A stretch of DNA of 64,000 nucleotides from contig NZ_CP134049.1 of NCBI RefSeq assembly GCF_031582965.1, forward strand, positions 3,100,001 through 3,164,000. Direction: 5' to 3'. The position numbers and the translations under genes were made by a program. The stretch comes from Bacillus sp. NEB1478 (lineage in GTDB: Bacteria; Bacillota; Bacilli; Bacillales; Fictibacillaceae). Below, in pieces: positions 1 through 9,511 of the stretch (position 1 is the first letter of the stretch; each line of letters begins with the position of its first letter). The notes under the pieces were generated by a model. The model was not told where the DNA came from. It was given only the letters and a program-made list of their open reading frames with translations, and did no database searches.

Positions 1-1748
1 TTAGTTTGTTTAGCACCAGCGCCTGCATTACTTGTCATAATAATAACGGTATCCTTAAAACTTACTGTACGTCCTTGGCTGTCAGTTAACCGCCCATCTT
101 CCATGATTTGAAGGAACATATGCTGTACATCAGGATGAGCCTTTTCGATTTCGTCTAATAACAAAATGCTGTATGGCTTACGGCGAACCAGTTCAGTCAG
201 CTGTCCCGCTTCTTCGTGTCCAACATATCCTGGAGGTGAACCAATAAGCTTGGAAACGGCGTGTTTTTCCATATATTCGCTCATGTCTAAACGGATCATG
301 CTGTCTTCATCACCGAAAAGTTCTTTTGCTAGAGTTTTCGTAAGTTCTGTCTTACCTACACCTGTCGGTCCGACAAACAAGAACGATCCGATCGGACGTT
401 TTTTCGCTTTTAGGCCTGCACGGCTTCTGCGGATCGCTTTTGCCACCTTTTCAACCGCTTCTGTCTGACCAATGACTTGTGATGATAATTTTTCGGCAAG
501 TTCTTTCATTTTAGATTGTTCATCATGCTGCAATTTACGAACCGGAATTCCCGTTTTCGTTTCGACAATATGTTGAATGTCTTCCACTTGAACAATTGCT
601 GCCTCTTTATCATTTTCTTGTGATTTTAAGTTTTCTTCCAGCACAAGCTCTTCTTGGCGAAGTCTGGCTGCTAGTTCATAGTTTTCATCTGTTGCAGCTT
701 TTTCTTTTTCCTTAACGATCTGTTCTAGACGCTCTTCTACAGTTGATTTTTCAATTGTAATGTATTTAAGATTGCTCTTTGAACCTGCTTCATCCATTAA
801 ATCAATTGCTTTGTCAGGCAAGAATCGATCTTGGATGTAACGTTGTGATAACTGAACACAAGCCATCAAAGCTTCTTCTGTAAACTTCACTTGATGGTAT
901 TCTTCGTATCGAGGTGCCAGCCCTTTTAAAATTTCAAAGGCTTCATCCGCAGTCGGTTCGTTAACAATAACCGGCTGGAATCGTCTTTCTAATGCAGCAT
1001 CTTTTTCGATCTGTCTATATTCTTTTAATGTAGTCGCACCAACCATTTGAAGTTCACCGCGAGCAAGTGCCGGTTTCAAAATATTACCTGCATCCATTGA
1101 CCCTTCAGCAGATCCTGCACCAACGATCTGGTGGACTTCATCAACGAATAAAATGACGTTCTTTCTCTTTTGCAGTTCAGCGATTAGTTGTTTCATTCGT
1201 TCTTCAAACTGGCCTCTTACACCAGTATCTGCAACAAGTGATGCCACATCAAGTAAGTACACTTCTTTGTTCAGCAGTTTAGCTGGCACATTGCCTTCAA
1301 CGATTTTTGTTGCCAGACCTTCTGCTATCGCTGTCTTACCTACACCTGGTTCCCCGATTAAGACCGGGTTGTTTTTCGTACGTCTGTTTAAAATTTCAAT
1401 CACTCTTCGAATTTCGTCATCTCTGCCGATGACTGGATCAATAATTCCTGCTTTTGCCGCGTCTGATAAGTTACGTCCAAATTTATCTAAAAAGCCTCCG
1501 CTGCGTTTTCCTTTTTGAGTTTGTTCCTGCTTTTCAATGTGCTGGTCATTAAATGCTTGACCATTCATCATTTGTTGGAATATATCATCGAAAGAAGAAA
1601 AGTTCATGTTTACTCCTCCTCCGCTGTTCATTTCTTGTTTTACTTTATGATAGCAATTAGAGCAAAGTACAAATTGCTTCTTCTCTTTGTTCATTGAAAT
1701 ACTCATCTGGATCGTAGCAGGATTAACTTCACATTGTTCACAACGCAT
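1..1748 (-). CDS. clpE: ClpE, ATP-dependent Clp protease ATPase subunit (3' end cut by window edge)
   Basis: HSP100/Clp unfoldase that feeds proteins to ClpP. The N-terminus carries a short zinc finger (CxxC at residues 3-6 and 29-32), a hallmark of ClpE. Then comes a first AAA domain with Walker A GEPGVGKT near residue 131, a UVR-like segment near 355-375 ([19 protein letters not shown]), and a second AAA domain with GPTGVGKT near 459. About 582 codons are present and the last part of the second AAA domain lies outside the window. The ATG at 1748 follows an AGGGGG ribosome site. The upstream CtsR boxes fit a heat-shock Clp gene of the CtsR regulon. The zinc finger argues against ClpC. Confidence 0.95.
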   Translation of the reverse strand, partial: MRCEQCEVNPATIQMSISMNKEKKQFVLCSNCYHKVKQEMNSGGGVNMNFSSFDDIFQQMMNGQAFNDQHIEKQEQTQKGKRSGGFLDKFGRNLSDAAKAGIIDPVIGRDDEIRRVIEILNRRTKNNPVLIGEPGVGKTAIAEGLATKIVEGNVPAKLLNKEVYLLDVASLVADTGVRGQFEERMKQLIAELQKRKNVILFVDEVHQIVGAGSAEGSMDAGNILKPALARGELQMVGATTLKEYRQIEKDAALERRFQPVIVNEPTADEAFEILKGLAPRYEEYHQVKFTEEALMACVQLSQRYIQDRFLPDKAIDLMDEAGSKSNLKYITIEKSTVEERLEQIVKEKEKAATDENYELAARLRQEELVLEENLKSQENDKEAAIVQVEDIQHIVETKTGIPVRKLQHDEQSKMKELAEKLSSQVIGQTEAVEKVAKAIRRSRAGLKAKKRPIGSFLFVGPTGVGKTELTKTLAKELFGDEDSMIRLDMSEYMEKHAVSKLIGSPPGYVGHEEAGQLTELVRRKPYSILLLDEIEKAHPDVQHMFLQIMEDGRLTDSQGRTVSFKDTVIIMTSNAGAGAKQT

Positions 1749-1810
1749 ATTTGTAACCCCCTATAATTAATTGATTTGTTAGATTGAGAAATGGCTGACG
1801 AAAGTTTAAC

Positions 1811-1872
1811 TCTGACCTTCTTTGACCATTCATCTTTAATCACATTATACTTTGACCTTTTTTGACTTTCAA
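1811..1872 (-). promoter_or_regulatory. SigA promoter of clpE with two CtsR operators
   Basis: On the minus strand, -35 TTGAAA (1872-1867) and -10 TATAAT (1849-1844) are separated by 17 bp. One CtsR site, AGTCAAA-AAA-GGTCAAA (1867-1851), fills the spacer. A second, GGTCAAA-GAA-GGTCAGA (1827-1811), lies just downstream of the start point. Both match the tandem heptad consensus of the CtsR repressor (GGTCAAA N3 GGTCAAA), so heat-shock derepression is expected. Confidence 0.88.
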
Positions 1873-1893
1873 GTATTTTGTTTTTACTGGAAA

Positions 1894-1930
1894 TAAAAAA
1901 AGAAAAGATAAGCTCTTAACTCATCTTTTC
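1894..1930 (-). terminator. Rho-independent terminator of the BsuPI lipoprotein gene
   Basis: Read on the minus strand, an 11-bp stem (GAAAAGATGAG with CTTATCTTTTC, one G-U pair) and 7-nt loop are followed by a run of T. It lies 6 bp past the stop codon. Confidence 0.8.
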
Positions 1931-1936
1931 CCTATT

Positions 1937-2473
1937 TTACTGCCATTTAAAAGTGATTTTTTGTCGATAATCTTCTGTTTCCCCTTTTGGTGTTAACCAA
2001 ACTTCCAATTCATAGGAACCAGGCTCTAAATTTTTAACTAATAGATCTTGTTTAAATGTATCTCCTTGTTTCAATCTCAATGAAGACAAAACTTGCATGA
2101 ACATATGATTCTTTGAATATTGGTAGATCACTTTCCCGTTGCTGTCTTTAATCACATAATCAAATTTTTGACTTGTTGAAAAATGAAATTCTTTTTCTTT
2201 TTCCGTTTGATTTTTTAACGTATAGCGAAAAAGGATTCCCTTTTCATTCTGAGTTTCTTGCAGCTGCAATGCAGATTCAATCCTGCCGGCTGCAATTCCG
2301 TTTTGCTGGTGTTCTGGCCGCTTTGGATTCTCACTTTTTTTCCCATCACCCATTACCGGTTCTTCTCTCCCCTCGGATTGGTTTGAGCTGTTATTCATTC
2401 CACAGCCCGAAATGGCTATCGTGAAACATATTGTTAAAAGTATACCATGCCATAAATTCTTTCTTTTCAGCAC
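1937..2473 (-). CDS. Lipoprotein with BsuPI-type proteinase inhibitor domain
   Basis: 178 residues. The N-terminus is a lipoprotein signal with lipobox ISGC, making Cys24 the likely lipidated residue. A charged, low-complexity linker follows to about residue 60. The C-terminal half (about 70-178) is a beta-rich BsuPI domain, recognised by the pattern FRYTLKNQTEKE, FDYVIKDSNGKVIYQYS, a Q-G-D stretch and LEPGSYELEVWLTPKG. The family is named after the intracellular protease inhibitor of B. subtilis, but exported copies such as this one have no proven target. The gene is divergent from the FAD oxidase and monocistronic, with its own terminator. Confidence 0.75.
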   Translation of the reverse strand: MLKRKNLWHGILLTICFTIAISGCGMNNSSNQSEGREEPVMGDGKKSENPKRPEHQQNGIAAGRIESALQLQETQNEKGILFRYTLKNQTEKEKEFHFSTSQKFDYVIKDSNGKVIYQYSKNHMFMQVLSSLRLKQGDTFKQDLLVKNLEPGSYELEVWLTPKGETEDYRQKITFKWQ

Positions 2474-2589
2474 CGTTCATCACCTCAATCCTTAGTTTAG
2501 GCATTTTTGTCGATTTTCATGTTATTTAAAGGATTTTTGCTTACTTGTATGTAAAATATACCTATACCCTAAAAAAAGGAGTGTGTTTC

Positions 2590-3966
2590 TTGAAGACTGC
2601 ACAAGTTGATTTATTACTCGAAATGAAAAAACGCACATCTGAAAAACGAGCTACCCAAAATGAAACGATTTTACAGCAGCATAGCCGTGATGAATCCTAT
2701 CATACACCTGTTTCACCTGATGTAGTCGTATACCCTTCTTCTACTGAAGAAATTTCTTCTATTATGTCATTCGCAAACGAACATAAAATTCCTGTCGTGC
2801 CTTTTGGAGCAGGTTCAAGCCTCGAAGGTCATTGTATCCCTGTAAAAGGCGGAATTTCACTTAATTTTCAAGAGATGAACCAAGTCCTCGAAGTGCGCCC
2901 TGAAGACTTTTTAGTAAAAGTTCAGCCTGGTGTAACTCGAACTCAGCTAAACCTCGCTTTAAAAAAATACGGCTTATTCTTTCCTGTTGATCCAGGTGCA
3001 GACGCGACAATCGGTGGAATGGCTGCAACAAATGCGAGCGGAACAACGAGTGTAAAATATGGAATCATGCGTGATCAAGTCCGTAATCTCAAAGTTGTTC
3101 TAGCTGATGGTAAAGTCATCAATACTGGCGGATTAGCTGCAAAATCATCTGCAGGCTATCATCTGACCAGTATGTTTGTAGGTTCAGAGGGAACTCTCGG
3201 TGTTTTTTCAGAAATCACACTAAAAGTTTATGGCATTCCTGAAGCGATTCTTGCGGCTCGTTGTACGTTCGATTCTGTGCAATCTGCCGTTGAAGCGGCT
3301 GCCTCTGTTCTTGGATCTGGAACTGGGATTGCACGGATGGAGCTTGTTGATGAACGTTCGATTGTACAAGTAAACAAAAACAGCGATACCTCTTACACCG
3401 AGGCACCTACTCTTTTCTTGGAATTCCAAGGAAATCCTGCGAGTGTTGCATATGAGGCTGCTTTAACAAAAGAATTGCTGGAAAGTTTCGGTGGCATCGA
3501 ATGGGTGGAAGAACGAGACTCATTAGCGAGAGCAAAACTTTGGGAAGCACGCCACCATTTAGCATATGCATTTAAACATGGTTTTCCAGGGAAGTCGATG
3601 ATGTTCACAGATGTTTGTCTCCCATTGTCTGAACTATCAGGCGCTATAGTTAATGCAAGGGAAGTGATGGATACTGTTGGAGTTCCAGGTGCTGTATTGG
3701 GCCATGTGGGTGACGGAAATTTCCATGCGATTCTGATGTACGATCCAAACGACTTACTGGAGCGTGAAAAAGCGGACAAGGTAAATGCCGGTATTGTGAA
3801 CTATGCCCTTCAAAAAGGTGGAACATGCACGGGTGAACATGGAATTGGTATCGGAAAAGCGAAATATTTAGCAGAAGAACATGCGGATACACTGCCGATC
3901 ATGAGCGGTATAAAAAAACAATTGGATCCAAATAACATATTGAATCCAGGCAAAATCATATTATAG
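2590..3966 (+). CDS. FAD-linked oxidase, GlcD / D-lactate dehydrogenase family
   Basis: About 458 residues, the normal length for this family. An N-terminal FAD_binding_4 (PCMH) domain shows PVVPFGAGSSLEGH and DPGADATIGGMAATNASGT. The C-terminal FAD-oxidase domain shows GHVGDGNFHAIL, TCTGEHGIGIGK and the terminal LDPNNILNPGK motif. It should oxidise D-lactate or glycolate at the membrane with FAD; the acceptor cannot be read from sequence. The TTG at 2590 is chosen because AAAAAAGGAGTG lies 7-8 nt upstream. An ATG at 2545 in the same frame has no ribosome site. No glcE or glcF partner is adjacent, so the single-subunit D-lactate type is favoured. Confidence 0.85.
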   Translation: MKTAQVDLLLEMKKRTSEKRATQNETILQQHSRDESYHTPVSPDVVVYPSSTEEISSIMSFANEHKIPVVPFGAGSSLEGHCIPVKGGISLNFQEMNQVLEVRPEDFLVKVQPGVTRTQLNLALKKYGLFFPVDPGADATIGGMAATNASGTTSVKYGIMRDQVRNLKVVLADGKVINTGGLAAKSSAGYHLTSMFVGSEGTLGVFSEITLKVYGIPEAILAARCTFDSVQSAVEAAASVLGSGTGIARMELVDERSIVQVNKNSDTSYTEAPTLFLEFQGNPASVAYEAALTKELLESFGGIEWVEERDSLARAKLWEARHHLAYAFKHGFPGKSMMFTDVCLPLSELSGAIVNAREVMDTVGVPGAVLGHVGDGNFHAILMYDPNDLLEREKADKVNAGIVNYALQKGGTCTGEHGIGIGKAKYLAEEHADTLPIMSGIKKQLDPNNILNPGKIIL

Positions 3967-4030
3967 TAATGAAACTTAAAGCTTGTTTATTCGTTTGAAT
4001 GAGTAGAAAAATAATAGGGGGTTTCTGTTG

Positions 4031-4351
4031 ATGATCGTTGTCACTACGGAAAACATTAAAGGTTACGAAATAAAAGAAGTAAAAGGTTCTACATTCGGTG
4101 TTGTTGTACGTGCTAGAGGAATCGGCGGCGACATCATGGCAGGACTTCGCGGGATATTAGGCGGAGAGATTAAAGAGTACACCTCCATGTTAGAGGATGC
4201 TCGTAAACAAGCGATCGATCGCATGGTAAAAAACGCTTCCGAAATGGGAGCAAATGCTATCATCATGATGCGTTTTGACTCTGGCGAAATGGGCAACAAC
4301 ATGAGCGAGATCGTTGCATACGGAACGGCTGTTGTTGCAGAAAAAGAATGA
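4031..4351 (+). CDS. YbjQ/UPF0145 family protein
   Basis: 106 residues, a typical full-length YbjQ (heavy-metal-binding-like) domain. Recognisable parts are the start MIVVTTENIKGYEI, the glycine-rich ARGIGGDIMAGLRGILGGE, the helix LEDARKQAIDRMVKNASEMGANAIIMMRFDS, and the terminal GTAVVAEKE. The fold forms pentamers in structural studies, but the cellular role is unknown and I assign none. ATG 4031 is preceded by AGGGGG; a TTG at 4028 could also serve. The gene is coupled to the next by a 4-bp ATGA overlap. Confidence 0.85.
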   Translation: MIVVTTENIKGYEIKEVKGSTFGVVVRARGIGGDIMAGLRGILGGEIKEYTSMLEDARKQAIDRMVKNASEMGANAIIMMRFDSGEMGNNMSEIVAYGTAVVAEKE

Positions 4352-4581
4352 CGGCGCTCAACCTATTTATCGGCTGGCAGATCCTTTGTTTTGTCGCACT
4401 TATCATTTTATTCATACTTTCATGGCTGTACTATGATAAGCGATATAAGAAAAACAGCACATCCAAAGTACCTTCTGGTTATATTTGGACAGACGAAATT
4501 TCGATCGATCCGACTACCGGAAAAAAAGAACGTGTCTACTATAACCCCAATACAGGCGATCGATTTTATAAAGAAGAATAG
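4348..4581 (+). CDS. Small single-pass membrane protein, function unknown
   Basis: 77 residues. One hydrophobic segment (about 5-27) is followed by a basic stretch (DKRYKKN) and a soluble tail with DPTTGKKERVYYNPNTGDRFYKEE. That tail resembles the short Y-N-P-x-T-G-x-R repeats of small Bacillaceae membrane proteins. Its start overlaps the YbjQ stop (ATGA), so the two are translationally coupled and probably work together. A strong terminator follows at once. I do not recognise a named family. Confidence 0.7.
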   Translation: MTALNLFIGWQILCFVALIILFILSWLYYDKRYKKNSTSKVPSGYIWTDEISIDPTTGKKERVYYNPNTGDRFYKEE

Positions 4582-4594
4582 CAATTATAAAGAG

Positions 4595-4624
4595 CACACG
4601 GTGAAATCCCGTGTGTTTTTGTTT
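4595..4624 (+). terminator. Terminator of the YbjQ operon
   Basis: Perfect 7-bp stem CACACGG/CCGTGTG with a 7-nt loop, followed by TTTTTGTTTT. Confidence 0.85.
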
Positions 4625-4682
4625 TGGAACTAATTTTGTTTGGGTTGATATCGATTAAAAAGGCTTCGTGAAGGTGATTTTT

Positions 4683-4792
4683 GGATTTTCATCGGCGTTT
4701 GTTGGATTACCGTCTTCGTTTGTTGGATTGTTCACTTCGTTTGTTGGATTATCGCCTTTGTTTGTTGGATTTTGCACTTCGTTTATTGGATT
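4683..4792 (+). repeat. Tandem 21-bp array (GGATT...CGTTTGTT), locus 1 of a dispersed family
   Basis: Five complete 21-bp units start at 4683, 4704, 4725, 4746 and 4767, and a partial sixth starts at 4788. Each unit is GGATT, about six variable bases, then (T/G)(T/C)(G)TTTGTT, so the conserved core is CGTTTGTTGGATT. The array sits between the convergent 3' ends of the YbjQ operon and a chemoreceptor gene. Related arrays with exact 21-bp spacing lie at 26388 and 41514. Open reading frames through it are a by-product of a period divisible by three. Confidence 0.85.
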
Positions 4793-4797
4793 ACGCC

Positions 4798-4836
4798 ATA
4801 AAAATACCGCCAACCATTGGTTCCCGGGTTGGCGGT
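4798..4836 (-). terminator. Terminator of the cheW-chemoreceptor operon
   Basis: Ten-bp GC-rich stem ACCGCCAACC/GGTTGGCGGT. On the minus strand it is followed by ATTTTTATGG. It lies 7 bp past the chemoreceptor stop codon. Confidence 0.85.
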
Positions 4837-4842
4837 TTACAT

Positions 4843-6531
4843 TTATACCTTAAATTTATTGATCGTTTCGTTCATCTCTTCTGCCAATTGTGATAATGCA
4901 TTGGAGGATGATGAGATTTCTTCCATACTTGCTAGTTGTTCCTCTGCTGATGCAGATACTTCTTGTGTAGATGAAGCTGCGGTTTCAGCCATGTGTGAGA
5001 TAACTTCGATAGAATGTACCACGTGCTCAGTGCTTGCAGACATCTGCTGTGTAGCTGCTGAAATTTCGCCAACTTGATTGGATACTTCAGCAACACTCTC
5101 AAACAGGCTTTGGAACGCTGCACCAGATTCATGAACGAGATTTCTTCCGCTCGCCACTTCTTCTGTACCGCTTTCCATTGCTTTTACAGCTTGATCTGTT
5201 AATTCTTGAATACTCGTAATCAACTGTCCGATCTGCTGTGCAGAAGATGATGATTGTTCCGCAAGCTTTCGAACTTCATCCGCAACGACCGCAAATCCTC
5301 TTCCTTGCTCCCCGGCACGAGCAGCTTCAATGGCAGCGTTCAATGCCAGCAAATTCGTTTGACCTGAGATATCCGTAATTACATCTACAATGTTCGTAAT
5401 CTCTTGAGATTGTTCTCCTAAATTCTTAACGACTTCAGAAGTATTCGAGATCGACGTGTGAATCGCATCCATCTGTCCGATTGTTTTACGAATTGTAGTA
5501 TTTCCGCCTTCTGCCACTTGAAGTGATTTTGATGATGATTCAGACATGGTTTGCATGCTCACTGAAATTTGCTGAATACCTGCTGAAAGCTGATTCATTG
5601 CTTCAACAATATTTTCAACCGTCCTGACTTGTTCTTGAGAACCTCCTGCGACTTCTCCAATTGTTGTTGCAATTTGTTCTGTCGCCAAACTCGTCTGATC
5701 AGCACTAGCAGATAACTCTTCAGAGGATGCTGCTAACTGTTCAGAAGTAGCTCTTACTTGCCTGATCAAGCCGGCAAGGTTCATCCCCATATGATTGATT
5801 CCTTCTGCCAGCATGCCGATTTCATCTTTATTTTTTATTTGGATTGGGTCCATCGTCAGATCTCCGTCAGCGATGTCATTGAGCATATCTGCCATTTTCA
5901 CCACGGGTTTTGCGATCATTCTAGAGATAATGTAGCCGATCACTACTGCAGCGATGACAATTGCGATACCTAATATCGTGATGATGGAAACAACTTGTTT
6001 TTCAGCAGCTGCTACATCCATCTTGCCTTCAGCCATTAAATTATCCTGACGATTCGCCATTTCATCTGTCACTTTAATCATTTCTTTTCCTATTGGAAAC
6101 AGCGTACTTGAAGCATATGTATTTGCCGCTTCCATACTGCTTGAAGAATTTAATAGAACGCGATTGGATTCATTTTTATAATCTGTGTTTAACGTCTGGA
6201 TCTTTTCCAATCTATTTTTATCTGCCTCAGCTTTAACCATTTTCAGGGTTTCCACTACAAGCTGATCAATTTTAGCAGATGCTTCTTCAAGTTTTGATTT
6301 ACTGTCAGAAGACTGATCGAGCAAATATTCTCTAATACTATTATTCTGAATTGTCGCCATCAGTTCAATCTCTTTTGCATTTTCCGATATGACTGCCCTT
6401 CTATCCAAAAGGTCATTATACGTATTCTGCATATCTTTCAAAAAATAAAAGAACACACCGCAAGTTGCAGCAAACAACACGGCAATCGTTAAAAAAGAAC
6501 CAATTAATTTTTTTCTTAAAGTCAATTTCAT
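4843..6531 (-). CDS. Methyl-accepting chemotaxis protein with 4-helix-bundle sensor
   Basis: 562-residue transmembrane chemoreceptor. TM1 is near 9-31. The extracellular part (about 32-180) is all helical, like the 4HB_MCP family. TM2 is near 181-203 and a HAMP domain near 205-257. A long coiled-coil signalling domain ends in NKFKV. The CheA/CheW-contacting tip is clear: [20 protein letters not shown] followed by [15 protein letters not shown]. The ligand is unknown. The gene lies 13 bp downstream of a cheW-like gene in the same transcript, so receptor and coupling protein are probably made together. Confidence 0.93.
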   Translation of the reverse strand: MKLTLRKKLIGSFLTIAVLFAATCGVFFYFLKDMQNTYNDLLDRRAVISENAKEIELMATIQNNSIREYLLDQSSDSKSKLEEASAKIDQLVVETLKMVKAEADKNRLEKIQTLNTDYKNESNRVLLNSSSSMEAANTYASSTLFPIGKEMIKVTDEMANRQDNLMAEGKMDVAAAEKQVVSIITILGIAIVIAAVVIGYIISRMIAKPVVKMADMLNDIADGDLTMDPIQIKNKDEIGMLAEGINHMGMNLAGLIRQVRATSEQLAASSEELSASADQTSLATEQIATTIGEVAGGSQEQVRTVENIVEAMNQLSAGIQQISVSMQTMSESSSKSLQVAEGGNTTIRKTIGQMDAIHTSISNTSEVVKNLGEQSQEITNIVDVITDISGQTNLLALNAAIEAARAGEQGRGFAVVADEVRKLAEQSSSSAQQIGQLITSIQELTDQAVKAMESGTEEVASGRNLVHESGAAFQSLFESVAEVSNQVGEISAATQQMSASTEHVVHSIEVISHMAETAASSTQEVSASAEEQLASMEEISSSSNALSQLAEEMNETINKFKV

Positions 6532-6544
6532 AAGTCACCTCTTC

Positions 6545-6985
6545 TTATGCATTTATTATTTTGAAAATATAAGGACAGTTCAGAACCATAATGAGCTGAT
6601 CTTGATGCTTGGCTACACCTTGAATGACCGAATCCTCATTTCGTGAAAAGTTACCTGGTGACTGAATCGATTCTGTTTGAATATCAATGACATCTGTGGC
6701 CGCTTCCGTTAAAATACCCAAAAACCCTTGTTCATTTTGTAAAACTACAATTCTAGAATTATCCGTTATTGCAATATTTTCATTTCCGATCAATTGACCA
6801 AAATCAATGATTGGGATGATGTTGCCCCTAAGATGTATAACTCCTAAAATTTCAGTAGGCATCTCTGGCATTGGTGTAATATCCATCGCCCTTTCGATGG
6901 ATGAAACATGTTCGATATTAAGGCTATATTGCTCTTGAGCATATGTAACTATAACCATTTTGGCAGATTGAGTGCTAAGTGACAT
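6545..6985 (-). CDS. CheW-like chemotaxis coupling protein
   Basis: 146 residues, one CheW domain. Typical motifs are the opening VIVTYAQEQYSLNIEHVSSIER, ILGVIHLRGNIIPIIDF and the closing IQGVAKHQDQLIMVLNC. CheW links receptors to the kinase CheA. The gene is outside any che/fla cluster and paired only with one receptor, so it may be an additional CheW dedicated to that receptor. The ATG follows AAAAGGAG. A SigD-type promoter lies 60-90 bp upstream. Confidence 0.9.
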   Translation of the reverse strand: MSLSTQSAKMVIVTYAQEQYSLNIEHVSSIERAMDITPMPEMPTEILGVIHLRGNIIPIIDFGQLIGNENIAITDNSRIVVLQNEQGFLGILTEAATDVIDIQTESIQSPGNFSRNEDSVIQGVAKHQDQLIMVLNCPYIFKIINA

Positions 6986-7045
6986 TTCACTTGCTCCTTT
7001 TCTAGGTATTTCGACGTTATCCTAAAGTCTCGTGTTCCATTCTTT

Positions 7046-7073
7046 TTATCGGTTTCATTTAGAAATTCTTTTA
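7046..7073 (-). promoter_or_regulatory. SigD-type promoter of cheW-chemoreceptor operon
   Basis: Minus-strand TAAA (7073-7070), 16-bp spacer, then ACCGATAA (7053-7046), one base from the SigD -10 consensus GCCGATAA. Its position ahead of two chemotaxis genes supports the call. Confidence 0.72.
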
Positions 7074-7112
7074 GCTGAAAATTAGGAAATATCTATATTC
7101 AATTAATAAGTA

Positions 7113-7144
7113 CAAAAAAAACACCTAAGCGCTTAGCTTAGGTG
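7113..7144 (-). terminator. Terminator of the metallophosphoesterase gene
   Basis: Perfect 9-bp stem CACCTAAGC/GCTTAGGTG with 5-nt loop, followed on the minus strand by eight T. Confidence 0.9.
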
Positions 7145-7151
7145 ATTTCCT

Positions 7152-8912
7152 TTAACGATTTAGATCGATTGCTTGAGTAGAGTTGGCCGGGATCGTCGTT
7201 TTTACTTCTACAAATTGTTTTGTTCCGTAAAGCTGCGTTTCAATCACTTCTCCCTTAGACGGTGTATAGATGCCTTGCTTCATATAGAAAGGAATACTGA
7301 TCGTTACCGGTTTATTTAACCGATTTGTGACAGTTGCAGTTTGAGAAACTTGTGATCCATCATTCGGCAATTTAAAGTTATTTTCAAAAGAAACAACTCC
7401 TGCTGCTGTGTTTCCATTTTCATAGACCGGCATTGATTTATCCGGACCTTCGTATATATACGAGTTGAATTTCTTATTTGCAGGATCTTTCTCAAACAAG
7501 CGATAACCTACCCATGGTTTTCCTGTTAACTCAATAGACGACGTAGTTGAGTAAAGTATGCCATCTTGTTCTGTGATGTTATCAATATGTGTATGACCAT
7601 GAAGGGATATGTCCACACCGTTTTGTTTCATCACATCAATCAGCTCATGCGCTCCTTCACCATGCCATTGCTGATCATAATCATTTCCAAGCTTTTCTCC
7701 TTTTAACAACGTAGATAAGTTTTGCGGGTTATGCTTTGCGTCATATTCTTTCCAATAATCCACCACATTAGGATCAGATGCCGGCCAGATGTCACGGTCG
7801 CGCCAAATCGGGTTGTGATGCGAGAACAAACCTTTAATCTGTTCTGGACTCGACACTGCACCATTATCAGCCAGGTCTTTTTTTATCCAATCCATTTGCT
7901 GATCACGAACTTGACCGCCCCATGTAGGAACAGAAACCGTTCCATGTCCCTGCCGGTCAAACTTATCCCAATCAAATGAGTTATATCCGATCATATGTGC
8001 ATAAGGGCCATAATCAAACGAGAAGTACTGCGGTCCAAAATATTGCTCCCAATACTTAGCGCCATCTGCTAATGTAGCATCCTGAGCATAATAATCATGG
8101 TTGCCAGGCACGAGATAAACAGGAACATTGAATTGCTTAAGAATTCGATAAGTCTCTTCATATTCATAAATATATTCTTGCGGATTCATTTGTCCGAACA
8201 TAAGATCACCTGTTAAAACAACAAAGTCAGGTTTTAATAAATTGACTTGTTTAATTGTTTTTTGAAGATACAGCCATCTTTTATTCAGGTCGGGATCCCA
8301 CATTCCCGCTTCAGTTGCATTTTTAGGATCTGCTATGTTTCTTGGAGAACCAACATGAATATCTGTTAAATGAATAAAAGTAAAATCTTTTTTATATTCT
8401 TTTATGATTTTAACTGAATTTGGCTCATCATCTGTAATTCGCGAACCATCACCTGTATAGGAAACCTGCAGATCAAAAAGTTCTTCCGGTACATCATCTG
8501 GTATGGAGACTGTAATTTCATAAATAGATGAGCTTTCTTTCCAGTAAGAAGATCCTTTTTTCACACTTTTAACTGGTAACTGAAAAGAACCATCTACTTT
8601 AGCCGCTTCCGTAGGATTTAAGGAAATGTCCCAGCCTGCTGGTTCTTTCCCTTTTGTATCTACCTTAACCGTAAGTTCTGATCCATTTTTCTTAATCGCT
8701 GGTGTAGCCATGAGAGGGTAAATAATATTATCAACTTTCGGATCTAGCGCAATATTTGGAACTTGATCTAAATAATGAGTAGTATTACCTATACCGCCAT
8801 CTTGCTTGTCAATTCCTGAAAAATAAGCAGAAGCCTGTCCTGCCGGCACCGTCATCGTACAAGCAATAATAAAAGCAGTTAACTTTGATTTCCATCTATT
8901 TGGTTTTTTCAT
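7152..8912 (-). CDS. Secreted calcineurin-like metallophosphoesterase
   Basis: 586 residues with an N-terminal signal peptide ending near AGQASA. The catalytic domain (about 175-480) shows the metallophosphoesterase signature in order: DIHVGSP, GDLMFGQ, GNHDYY, SHHNP and GHTHID. These supply the two-metal site. Flanking beta-rich domains of about 150 and 100 residues are likely Ig-like. It hydrolyses a phosphoester outside the cell; the substrate is not evident. ATG 8912 follows AAGGGAG, whereas the longer in-frame reading lacks a ribosome site and would spoil the signal peptide. Monocistronic. Confidence 0.85.
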   Translation of the reverse strand: MKKPNRWKSKLTAFIIACTMTVPAGQASAYFSGIDKQDGGIGNTTHYLDQVPNIALDPKVDNIIYPLMATPAIKKNGSELTVKVDTKGKEPAGWDISLNPTEAAKVDGSFQLPVKSVKKGSSYWKESSSIYEITVSIPDDVPEELFDLQVSYTGDGSRITDDEPNSVKIIKEYKKDFTFIHLTDIHVGSPRNIADPKNATEAGMWDPDLNKRWLYLQKTIKQVNLLKPDFVVLTGDLMFGQMNPQEYIYEYEETYRILKQFNVPVYLVPGNHDYYAQDATLADGAKYWEQYFGPQYFSFDYGPYAHMIGYNSFDWDKFDRQGHGTVSVPTWGGQVRDQQMDWIKKDLADNGAVSSPEQIKGLFSHHNPIWRDRDIWPASDPNVVDYWKEYDAKHNPQNLSTLLKGEKLGNDYDQQWHGEGAHELIDVMKQNGVDISLHGHTHIDNITEQDGILYSTTSSIELTGKPWVGYRLFEKDPANKKFNSYIYEGPDKSMPVYENGNTAAGVVSFENNFKLPNDGSQVSQTATVTNRLNKPVTISIPFYMKQGIYTPSKGEVIETQLYGTKQFVEVKTTIPANSTQAIDLNR

Positions 8913-9030
8913 GTGTGTTACTCCCTTCAGTGTATTAAAGCAACTTACACTCCAAAAGTAACAGTACATTGTAAATATCGTATGACGTAAATATAAATAC
9001 TATTTAAATATTACACATACGTGTGAATTC

Positions 9031-9474
9031 TTATATTTCTTTCAGTCGATTTTTTGCCTCATCTTCATCATAAGAGCTGTATATTCTGTAATCATTTTCA
9101 TCCAGTATTCGATAATGCTTACTGATCACATTTTGCTGAAGCTTAAAACCATTTTGTGAAAGCACTTCTTTCCACCACAAATGACCGCCCCACGTTTTCT
9201 CCTTAGGACTTGCCACATAATCATGAACAACCACTTCCATCACTTCCAACGGATCACCGCCTAATGAGTGATATAAAATTTCAGAATTCCGAAAGAGAGC
9301 ACATAAAGCAACGATCACCGTCCAGCTCGCCTTTACTCTCTCTTTTTCAATTTGGACCAGTGTTTTTTTAGAAATCCCTAAAATATCCGCCATTTTATCT
9401 TGTGTATAACCTAGTTCTGTTCGAACGAGTTTAATTTTATTAGTCAACAGGTCGATAATCTCACTCTGTGTCAT
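9031..9474 (-). CDS. XRE-family transcriptional regulator
   Basis: 147 residues. A helix-turn-helix domain (about 5-62) has the pattern IKLVRTELGYTQDKMADILGISKKTLVQIEKER. The C-terminal 85 residues form an unknown module rich in Trp/His (WGGHLWWKEVL) and ending in an acidic-basic tail. It may bind DNA at nearby promoters, but no operator is evident. The ATG follows AAAGGAG by 7 nt. Neighbours are a secreted phosphoesterase downstream and a small unknown gene upstream, both on the same strand. The latter has its own terminator, so this gene is probably separate. Confidence 0.75.
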   Translation of the reverse strand: MTQSEIIDLLTNKIKLVRTELGYTQDKMADILGISKKTLVQIEKERVKASWTVIVALCALFRNSEILYHSLGGDPLEVMEVVVHDYVASPKEKTWGGHLWWKEVLSQNGFKLQQNVISKHYRILDENDYRIYSSYDEDEAKNRLKEI

Positions 9475-9511
9475 CCATGTTCTCCTTTTATTCTTTTAGG
9501 AACATTTTACA

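Noticed and set aside
4668..4893. Two overlapping plus-strand ORFs of 61 and 70 residues rich in repeated LLDYRLR-type units
   Set aside because: They are translations of the 21-bp DNA array, which stays open in frame because 21 is a multiple of three; no ribosome site or family.
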